A stretch of 6,627 nt of DNA from contig JALOPK010000187.1 of assembly GCA_025453925.1 (NCBI GenBank), forward strand, positions 1 through 6,627, in the 5' to 3' direction. The notes beneath the pieces are model-generated. The model ran no database searches. It was not told the origin of the DNA and was given only the letters and a program-made list of their open reading frames with translations. Source of the stretch: Candidatus Eiseniibacteriota bacterium (GTDB lineage: Bacteria > JAFGKV01). Made by a program: the position numbers and the translations under genes. Shown piece after piece: positions 1-4,893 of the stretch (the first letter of the stretch is position 1; the number at the start of each line of letters is the position of its first letter).

Positions 1-18
1 CCCAGGAGAGCCCCTTCG

Positions 19-801
19 TCATCGGATGCTCTGGCCTTCCCGCGGGAGTCGACGCGAGGCCGATGATCGGAGTTTCCACCGGAGGAGCCTCATCACGTAT
101 TGGGGAATGCCGATGGCATATCGGGGCGCGAGCCGCCTCGGCTCGAGCACCATCCGAAAGAGCCATTCGAGCCAGAGCGTGCGGATGAAAGGCGGGGCCT
201 CGAGGAGGCGACCGGCCAGGAAGTCCAAGGCGCCGGCAGCCGCAATGACGATCGGCACGTCGAGCTGATCCCGGCACTGCATGAGCCACTCCTCGTCCTT
301 GAGCATGCCGCAACACGTCAGCACCACGGTAGGCCGAGCACGGTTGATCTCGGAAACAAGGGATGAAAGCTCCGCGCCCATCCCGAAATAGCCGTGATGC
401 GTTCCCACGAGGGAGACCGTCGGGTGCAGCCTGCGGACAGCGGTGATCGCATCACCCAGCACGGACGAAGAACCACCGACGACAAAGAGGCCCCAGTTCA
501 TCCGGCCGGCCAGCTCGAGGAAATCGTGGATCCAGTCGAGGAACCTGACCTGATCAACCCGCTGGCCCGTGATGCACAGGAGGCCGAGCTTCACACCCTT
601 GCCGTCAGCGATGATCCTCGTACCGCGAAGCCATCCGCGAATATCTTCGCGCGGGTATACCAGGTTCAGCAGGTGTGCGTTGGCGAAAACGAGCGTTTCG
701 CGCTGACCGGCCGAGACGCTGTGCAGCGCCTGCGTCAGGAGCTCGTCGCCCGTCGCAAAGGCGACTGGCACCCACAATTCACCGGCCATTTTGACAGTCA
801 T
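19..801 (-). CDS. WecG/TagA/CpsF family glycosyltransferase, divergent active-site motif
   Basis: This 260-residue protein spans the whole family fold. Known members move a UDP-linked N-acetylhexosaminuronate or N-acetylmannosamine residue onto an undecaprenyl-diphosphate sugar, at the inner face of the membrane, for exopolysaccharide, ECA or teichoic acid synthesis. Visible landmarks are N41 in the first strand, DGKGV at 66-70 (the Asp matches the proposed catalytic base), the GG at 109-110, GYF at 137-139, GALDFLAG at 190-197 and the hallmark C-terminal LEWLFR...EPRR block at 211-223, followed by a basic tail. Two family signatures are altered: GxPxQE is GMLKDE (165-170), and the Arg of the RAP motif is Glu (E201). 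I chose the ATG at 801 because GAGG lies 6 nt upstream; the ATG at 813 has no SD. A stem-loop precedes the gene. The family call is firm; the substrate is unknown and activity is uncertain given the substitutions. Confidence 0.86.
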   Translation of the reverse strand: MTVKMAGELWVPVAFATGDELLTQALHSVSAGQRETLVFANAHLLNLVYPREDIRGWLRGTRIIADGKGVKLGLLCITGQRVDQVRFLDWIHDFLELAGRMNWGLFVVGGSSSVLGDAITAVRRLHPTVSLVGTHHGYFGMGAELSSLVSEINRARPTVVLTCCGMLKDEEWLMQCRDQLDVPIVIAAAGALDFLAGRLLEAPPFIRTLWLEWLFRMVLEPRRLAPRYAIGIPQYVMRLLRWKLRSSASRRLPREGQSIR

Positions 802-835
802 TCGGCCCCTCATCGTGAGCGGTGACGACGCGTGG

Positions 836-870
836 CGCCCTCGGCCGCGGCACGTGCCGCACCGAGGGCG
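836..870 (-). repeat. Strong compound stem-loop upstream of the glycosyltransferase
   Basis: Outer arms CGCCCTCGG (836-844) and CCGAGGGCG (862-870) are perfect complements. Inside them is a 14-nt perfect palindrome, GCGGCACGTGCCGC (847-860), separated by only two unpaired bases on one side and one on the other. As RNA it would give about 14 GC-rich base pairs capped by ACGT. It lies 179 nt past the stop of the TPR-peptidase gene and 34 nt before the glycosyltransferase ATG. There is no U-tract on the minus strand, so a simple intrinsic terminator is not clear. It could be a terminator acting without a U-tract, a 5' UTR structure, or a palindromic DNA operator. Confidence 0.6.
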
Positions 871-878
871 ATCTCTTC

Positions 879-918
879 CCGTGGTGTGACGCGACCCGCC
901 AGAGGGGTATCACCACGG
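879..918 (-). repeat. Inverted repeat with an alternative pairing partner
   Basis: CCGTGGTG (879-886) is a perfect complement of CACCACGG (911-918), with a nested ACCC/GGGT pair (894-897 with 905-908). CACCACGG occurs again at 1005-1012, so the left arm has two mutually exclusive partners. An 8-bp match in a spacer of this size can occur by chance, so this is weaker than the adjacent 836-870 structure. Confidence 0.3.
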
Positions 919-1049
919 CTCCCTTCCAGCTCTGCGCCAGGCGCGAGCATCGTCTCGATCTGCCCACCCCGCTTCCGGACAGGAGCGGAGGCACCACAAT
1001 GCCGCACCACGGGGAGCGCATGTCAAGCAGGTCGGCGAGGAGCCCGGGC

Positions 1050-2012
1050 TTACTCGAGACCACGTTGGGCGAGTTCGTCTTCGTCAAGTCCCAGATGGTG
1101 GCCGACTTCGTGAAGCAACGTCGTGCGCACTTCCCTCACCAGGGCATTCGGGGTCGGGCAGTGGCGCTCCAGATTTCGCTGATAGAGATGGATCGAATCG
1201 GGAACCTCGGGAAGGTCCTGACCGGAGTGCTCAATCAGCGGCACACCGGTGTACAAGCCGAATAGCCCCGGATCCAGGGGAGGATCGTCCCTCCGCAGAT
1301 CATCGTTGGAAGGGAGATCCTCCACGCAAATGGCGACTGTCTCCAAGGCGTCGCGGATCTCCGGAGGAAGCCCGCGCAGTGCAGTCCTCACCGCGGTATC
1401 GAACTCGGCACGGCTGAATCGAGTCGGGAACGGGAACTCATGCGGAGCGGATCTGGCGGCCCGCCGGAAATACCGGTCTGCTGCCCGGAAGTCCCCCGTG
1501 CGCTCGACACAGAGCCCCATGAGGTAGTTCACATGTGCGTCGCGGGGACTCATCGTGAGGGCTCTCGCCAGCACGGCCCGCGACTGCTCGAACTCACAGA
1601 CCTGGAACAGACTCAGGCCCAAGTCCGTGATCAACGCCAGATCGGCGGGAAACATCACCGCAAAGCGACGAAGGTGTGGGATCGCCTCGTGATATCGCTC
1701 CTGTGCCAGCAGGGTCGCGATCAACGCCTCTGCGGCCGGCAGCGAGGGGGCAGACTCGAGGGCCTTGCGTGCGAGCTTCTCGGCGGAACCCCATTGCTCG
1801 GCCTCCACGGCCAACCATGCCCGCCGCGCCAGTTCCTCGGGGTCCACCGTGCCTCGCAGTCGCAACCCCCGCACGTCAGTGGCCACCGTCGCGTACGCCA
1901 CCCGGCATCGCCGAAGAGTCTCTGAGAGCACGGTCGGCCCGGGCCGGGCCGTCCCGCCCCGCGACGCAGGAGCCTCGACGACCGGAGGCCTGGTTCCTGA
2001 GGTTCTCTGCAT
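1050..2012 (-). CDS. TPR protein with C-terminal zincin-like metallopeptidase domain (PF06262-type)
   Basis: This protein of 320 residues has three parts. Residues 1-55 form a basic, Pro/Gly-rich N-terminus without a signal peptide. Residues 58-190 form about four TPR units (for example WGSAEKLARKALESAP at 74-89 and DFRAADRYFRRAARSAP at 174-190). Residues 199-320 match the small zincin family PF06262/DUF1025: the domain opens FSRAEFDTAVRTAL, continues with a GLYTGVPL block (252-259) and PDSIHLYQ (271-278), and ends in HEVGHHLGLDE (301-311). H301, H305 and catalytic-type E302 give HExxHxxG. The usual acidic third position is Glu (E311), where the family more often has Asp. The start at 2012 is supported by GGAGG seven nt upstream, and the start codon lies inside a hairpin (1999-2023). 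The protein is likely cytoplasmic. The TPRs probably bind a partner or substrate; peptidase activity is inferred from the motif, and the family's role is poorly known. Confidence 0.87.
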   Translation of the reverse strand: MQRTSGTRPPVVEAPASRGGTARPGPTVLSETLRRCRVAYATVATDVRGLRLRGTVDPEELARRAWLAVEAEQWGSAEKLARKALESAPSLPAAEALIATLLAQERYHEAIPHLRRFAVMFPADLALITDLGLSLFQVCEFEQSRAVLARALTMSPRDAHVNYLMGLCVERTGDFRAADRYFRRAARSAPHEFPFPTRFSRAEFDTAVRTALRGLPPEIRDALETVAICVEDLPSNDDLRRDDPPLDPGLFGLYTGVPLIEHSGQDLPEVPDSIHLYQRNLERHCPTPNALVREVRTTLLHEVGHHLGLDEDELAQRGLE

Positions 2013-2024
2013 CCGAGAACCTCC
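1999..2024 (-). promoter_or_regulatory. Hairpin enclosing the start codon and SD of the TPR-peptidase gene
   Basis: On the mRNA, GAGGUUCUC (from 2023 to 2015) pairs perfectly over 9 bp with GAGAACCUC (from 2007 to 1999) around a 7-nt loop, GGAUGCA, that contains the AUG at 2012-2010. The SD GGAGG (2024-2020) has all but its first base in the stem. When folded, the ribosome-binding site would be closed, so translation could depend on a protein, a small RNA, temperature or an upstream ribosome opening the stem. The geometry is seen directly; the regulatory role is inferred. Confidence 0.55.
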
Positions 2025-2034
2025 AGAAGTCGGC

Positions 2035-2073
2035 GAACACAGAACAGTGTCTGAACGACCCGCGCGCGGTCGT
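2035..2073 (-). promoter_or_regulatory. GAAC repeats and adjacent dyad upstream of the TPR-peptidase gene
   Basis: Plus-strand GAAC occurs at 2035, 2042 and 2053. The last two form GAAC-N7-GAAC, the direct-repeat layout known for LexA boxes in alphaproteobacteria, placed 30-44 nt before the start codon. The final C of this repeat belongs to a dyad, ACGACC (2055-2060) with GGTCGT (2068-2073). The position suits an operator, but the host does not look alphaproteobacterial and no clear -10/-35 pair is visible, so a LexA reading is tentative. Confidence 0.22.
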
Positions 2074-2264
2074 CGGTGCCGTGGGGCGTCTCACATCCCG
2101 GCCCCCAGCATGCTCGCCCAGGACCGCAGCGTGGCGTGAAATGGAAGACCGATCACGCCGGGAGAGCCCAATGCGCCTCCTCACCATCAGGAGCCCGCTC
2201 ATTGCCCATGCACATCGCCGCACGGATGCTGGCAGCAGGAATGCTCAATGCGGACCTCTCTCGC

Positions 2265-4088
2265 CTACCTTGGCCGACTCCGGGTGAGCGCCAGGTCCAG
2301 CCACCTCCGGCTCTCCGAAGAGGAAATGGTCCCGCTGGCCACCAGGGGTATCTCATCGCCCACGCGGAACAGCCTCCGCATGCTGCGGGCGATGGTCATG
2401 CGCGTGGCGTCCGTCGTGCTTGCCGCGATTGAGCTCACCAGCACGACGACGGCGCACCCCCTGCTGCTGGGGATCGACAGTATGAGCCGTCTCGCCTCGA
2501 GCACATCGGGCTGCCCGCTGTCCAGCACGACGAGGAATGCGGGCTCAGCGCCGCGCTCCAGCGCCAGCGTGAGTTCATCACCCTGTGTCCAGCGATTCGT
2601 GCCCAGGACGATCCATTGCGGGCGCTTGGAGGCCGCGTGGATAAAACAGGCCCACCGTTCACCCTCAGGAATCGCGAACCCGCGGTCAGGCCGCCCGACC
2701 AGTGCCTCGACGGTGTCAGAGACCAGCAGTCCAGTCATGCCCAGAATCACGACGGGCCGTCCGTGGGGCTGTGGAATGAGTCGCGCAATCCGTTCGGGCT
2801 GGTCCAAGACTCGGACGAGAGGAACCTCGCCAGCGAATTCCCGATCGAACGCGTCCAGACGAGCCTGGGAGCCGAGGCCGCCCGTCTCAATGCCTGGCGG
2901 TTCCGCTTCGGCACCCGCTGCCTCCGCCCGATGGTCCCACGACGTGAGGTTCTCCAGGAGCCTGTCGATCAGTTCTGTGTCGAGTTTCATCCGGGCGAAG
3001 GTCTTCATCGCCACCAGCCGCTTGGCGATCCCCTCCAGGGTCCGCACGTCGGAATCGACGCGGTCGGCCACGTACCGCAGCACGGAATCGTCCAGCGGCC
3101 AGTTGTTCTGTGTCGCCTTGTGCTTGAGTATCCTCACCCGTAGATCGGCGTCCGGCTTGTCCACTTCCACCACGAGGCCCATGCCGAAGCGGACGCTGAT
3201 CTCGGCGGCGATCGCTTGCAGTTCCTCCGGCTTTCGATCAGAGCAAATGACGATCTGCTTCCCGTTGTCGTGCATCGCTCCCAGAATGTCGGCGGCGACG
3301 GTTTGGAGACTCGGCGAAACCGCCAGGAATTGGATGTCATCCACGATGAGGACATCGGCACCCACGTACTCTCGACGGAACTGCTCGACCTGCCTCGCGC
3401 GGTATGCGTCGACTATCTGCTGGCTGAACACTTCGGAGCTGACGTAGAGGATACGCGCGCCAGGATCGGCCTCATAGACCTCATTGGCCAGAGCGCACAC
3501 GAGGTGCGTCTTACCCAGCCCGTTTCCGCCGTACAGGAAAAGGGGGTTGAACCGAGATCCCGGGCTCTCGGCTGCAGCGCGTGTCGCCTCGAACGCCGAC
3601 CGGTTGCCGACTCCGATAACAAAGTCGCGAAAACGCAGCCCGGCGAGTCGCTCCATGCCCTCGACGGCAAAGGGGCCGCCGACTCCAGGGACACGCCTTC
3701 GCTCTCGGTACGCGGCTGCCCTGCGCAGGACGGCGCGGGCTTTCGCGACCAGCTCGGTGGGACTGAAGGGCTTCGTCACATAGTCATCCGCGCCGAGTTC
3801 CAGGCCGCGAAGCTTGTCTGCCTCGTGAGTGCGCGCACTCAGGATGATGATGGGGGTGTTGCGGGCGAGGGGATCGGACCGAATCCGCTGAACGATTTCA
3901 AAACCGTCGGTGCGGGGAAGGAGTAGGTCGGTGATGACGAGACTGGGCCGTTCATCGCGGACGATCTCGAGACCCGGATCCGCGTCCGGCGCGAGAAGGA
4001 CCTCGAAACCAGCCTGTTCGAACGCAAACTGGATCGCCCTCAGAATGTGCGGATCATCATCAATGACGAGGATTCGACCCTCGGTCAT
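2265..4088 (-). CDS. Response regulator receiver fused to a DnaA domain III ATPase, with an unknown C-terminal domain
   Basis: The product has 607 residues. Residues 4-122 are a complete receiver domain: acidic pocket D10/D11, phosphoacceptor D54, S84 and K106 (in VTKPF). Residues 150-381 align throughout with DnaA domain III: FVIGVGN (156-162), NPLFLYGG leading into Walker A GGNGLGKTH (187-195), an undeleted initiator-specific segment (217-245), Walker B VLIVDDIQFL (246-255), sensor 1 CSDRKPEE (282-289), a box VII-type arginine finger R300 (in VRFGMGL) and sensor 2 R349 (in VRTLEG). DnaA domain I, and domain IV with its DHTT DNA-binding signature, are absent. After a Gly/Glu-rich linker (386-408), residues 411-607 form an alternating strand/helix domain that I do not recognise. 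ATG 4088 has AGGAG 5 nt upstream; the frame stays open to 4370, but the receiver begins right after this ATG. Likely role, by inference: a phosphorylation-gated ATPase that joins or regulates DnaA-type filaments. No partner kinase is nearby. Confidence 0.92.
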   Translation of the reverse strand: MTEGRILVIDDDPHILRAIQFAFEQAGFEVLLAPDADPGLEIVRDERPSLVITDLLLPRTDGFEIVQRIRSDPLARNTPIIILSARTHEADKLRGLELGADDYVTKPFSPTELVAKARAVLRRAAAYRERRRVPGVGGPFAVEGMERLAGLRFRDFVIGVGNRSAFEATRAAAESPGSRFNPLFLYGGNGLGKTHLVCALANEVYEADPGARILYVSSEVFSQQIVDAYRARQVEQFRREYVGADVLIVDDIQFLAVSPSLQTVAADILGAMHDNGKQIVICSDRKPEELQAIAAEISVRFGMGLVVEVDKPDADLRVRILKHKATQNNWPLDDSVLRYVADRVDSDVRTLEGIAKRLVAMKTFARMKLDTELIDRLLENLTSWDHRAEAAGAEAEPPGIETGGLGSQARLDAFDREFAGEVPLVRVLDQPERIARLIPQPHGRPVVILGMTGLLVSDTVEALVGRPDRGFAIPEGERWACFIHAASKRPQWIVLGTNRWTQGDELTLALERGAEPAFLVVLDSGQPDVLEARRLILSIPSSRGCAVVVLVSSIAASTTDATRMTIARSMRRLFRVGDEIPLVASGTISSSESRRWLDLALTRSRPR

Positions 4089-4090
4089 AG

Positions 4091-4163
4091 CAGCTCCTGA
4101 AGGGAACAACGCCCCGGTGCTTTCCCGGCGGGTGCGGGGATGCGTCAAGCCATGAAGGAGCTG
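4091..4163 (-). promoter_or_regulatory. Leader with an anti-SD segment for the receiver-DnaA gene
   Basis: The mRNA segment AGGAGCUG (4098-4091) contains the SD of the receiver-DnaA gene. It is a perfect 8-bp complement of CAGCUCCU (4163-4156), located inside the upstream 10-codon leader ORF. Between the arms lies a further stem, CCCCG (4139-4135) with CGGGG (4116-4112). A ribosome on the leader ORF would cover the anti-SD copy and free the SD, which is the logic of translational attenuation. The complementarity is read directly; the mechanism is inference. Confidence 0.45.
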
Positions 4164-4177
4164 TCCCGCAATGGCAT
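4145..4177 (-). CDS. Candidate 10-codon leader peptide upstream of the receiver-DnaA gene
   Basis: This ORF encodes MPLRDSSFMA and stops 56 nt before the downstream ATG. Its support is a full-strength SD, AAGGAGG (4195-4189), 11 nt before the ATG; this is the only start codon in reach of that SD, which is stronger than the SD of the main gene. Codons 5-8 carry the sequence complementary to the downstream SD. The peptide matches nothing I know and may only serve to position ribosomes. The spacing is on the long side and the ORF is short, so a chance SD remains possible. Confidence 0.35.
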   Translation of the reverse strand: MPLRDSSFMA

Positions 4178-4299
4178 CCGGTGAGGGTCCTCCTTCACAC
4201 TGCCGGCCTCCGCCCCAGAGGAGCGATTCGGCGTGTCGCCAAGATAGCCTGTATCCCGCGCCATGGCCAGAAGGAAGGGCAGCGGGCTCAGAAGGCCTT

Positions 4300-4360
4300 C
4301 CGCGTCTGCAACGCGGCGGCGTCCCCACGCGCATCACTACTCTGCTCATTGGAGGACGCC
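4300..4360. repeat. Two tandem hairpins
   Basis: CCGCGT (4300-4305) and ACGCGG (4311-4316) pair over 6 bp around a 5-nt loop. One base later, GGCGTCC (4318-4324) pairs with GGACGCC (4354-4360). That second stem extends by two more C-G pairs past a single bulged A (4353), giving about 9 bp with a 24-nt loop. No T-run follows on either strand, so these are not classic terminators. Confidence 0.35.
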
Positions 4361-4451
4361 ATTCAGGCACAGTGGTTCAGGCTTCGGTGTTGCCTCCGAA
4401 CGCACACACCGTCAGGCTTCTCGGAGGGGAGAGTACGCCATCCCTCAGCTT

Positions 4452-4466
4452 CGCCGCGCTGCGGCG
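4452..4466. repeat. All-GC hairpin
   Basis: CGCCGC (4452-4457) and GCGGCG (4461-4466) form a perfect 6-bp all-GC stem with a 3-nt loop, GCT. It is very stable for its size but also easy to reach by chance in GC-rich DNA. Confidence 0.3.
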
Positions 4467-4604
4467 TGCCCAATCAGCCGGCGCAGAGTGCTGGGGCGAG
4501 AGCATCCGAAGGCACCAAAGCTTCACGCTTGACGGCGGAGCCACGCACGTTCGAGCAGGAATGGCCTCCGCGCGCATGGAACATGTGTCCTGTACGCTGA
4601 ACGA

Positions 4605-4629
4605 GGGGCCCTTTGATGAGGGACGCCCC
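4605..4629. repeat. Bulged hairpin
   Basis: GGGG (4605-4608) pairs with CCCC (4626-4629), and CCCT (4609-4612) pairs with AGGG (4619-4622), around the loop TTGATG, leaving ACG (4623-4625) as a bulge. The total is 8 bp. No T-tract follows, and the role is unknown. Confidence 0.3.
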
Positions 4630-4800
4630 ACAAGGTCAAGTTCATTGAAACGCTGCATCCAGACGAACGCGCCCACCCGATGCACCATTCATCCCCAAGC
4701 GCGGGAATCCGCGAAACGGCCGTGTTCATCCGCATCCTGGAAATCACGTGCTGTGTCTCCGGATCGCGGTCACGCCAGTGCCCTGGGAGCGCCATGAAGG

Positions 4801-4846
4801 AACGACAGCCCCAAGGCTTCGCATCGGGGCCCGTGCCTCGGTCGTT
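4801..4846 (-). terminator. Terminator-like two-tier stem after the FG-GAP gene
   Basis: AACGAC (4801-4806) and GTCGTT (4841-4846) are perfect complements. They enclose GCCCC (4808-4812) with GGGGC (4826-4830), which continues inward as a stem with one mismatch to a GAA loop on the minus strand. It lies 47-92 nt after the FG-GAP stop codon. On the minus strand the inner stem is followed by TGTCGTTCCTTC, only moderately U-rich, so efficiency as an intrinsic terminator is uncertain. Confidence 0.35.
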
Positions 4847-4893
4847 TCGGAAGCTCACCCCGGTCGCAGGGGCCCGCCGGGATCGCTGCTCCA

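Larger units (their letters stand above)
4089..4893. other. 805-nt stretch without a convincing large gene
   Basis: This separates the FG-GAP gene from the receiver-DnaA gene. Open frames on both strands are long because stops are rare at this GC, but their products are rich in Arg, Ser, Cys, His and Pro, poor in Leu/Val/Ile, and show no domain. What it does hold is the leader described at 4091-4177, GC-rich hairpins at 4300-4316, 4318-4360, 4452-4466, 4605-4629 and 4700-4713 (CGCGG, GAAT loop, CCGCG), a 9-nt direct repeat TCAGGCTTC at 4377 and 4412, and a terminator-like structure at 4801-4846. No tRNA or known riboswitch was recognised. It may be a long 5' region, a noncoding RNA locus or a decayed gene. 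Confidence 0.5.

Noticed and set aside
810-1010. Minus-strand ORF of 66 codons from a GTG, ending in TGA that overlaps the ATG at 813 (ATGA).
   Set aside because: It has no SD and no recognisable domain, and it runs straight through the strong 836-870 palindrome, which would dictate much of its sequence. An ATGA overlap arises often by chance.
996-1026. Perfect TTGACA (minus strand, 1026-1021) as a -35 box for the glycosyltransferase.
   Set aside because: The best -10 candidate, CATTGT, matches only three of six positions at a 19-nt spacing; this is not enough to call a promoter.
2153-2356. Small minus-strand ORF overlapping the end of the receiver-DnaA gene.
   Set aside because: It overlaps the confident coding region in another frame and shows no domain or SD support.
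2248-3447. Long plus-strand ORF (399 codons) opposite the receiver-DnaA gene.
   Set aside because: The Ser/Arg/Thr-rich product has no domain and lies antisense to an unmistakable gene; it is a shadow of GC-rich coding sequence.
4120-4148. TTGACG (minus strand, 4148-4143) as a -35 box for the receiver-DnaA gene.
   Set aside because: The hexamer 17 nt downstream is GGAAAG, which does not resemble a -10 box, and the bases overlap the leader ORF stop.
4171-4797. Plus-strand ORF of 208 codons filling the large gap, with AAGGAG 10 nt before its ATG and a terminator-like stem just after its stop.
   Set aside because: The product is rich in Arg, Ser, Cys, His and Pro and poor in Leu, Val and Ile, and no domain is visible. 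The AAGGAG is the complement of the anti-SD segment already explained on the other strand. Comparative data could revive it.
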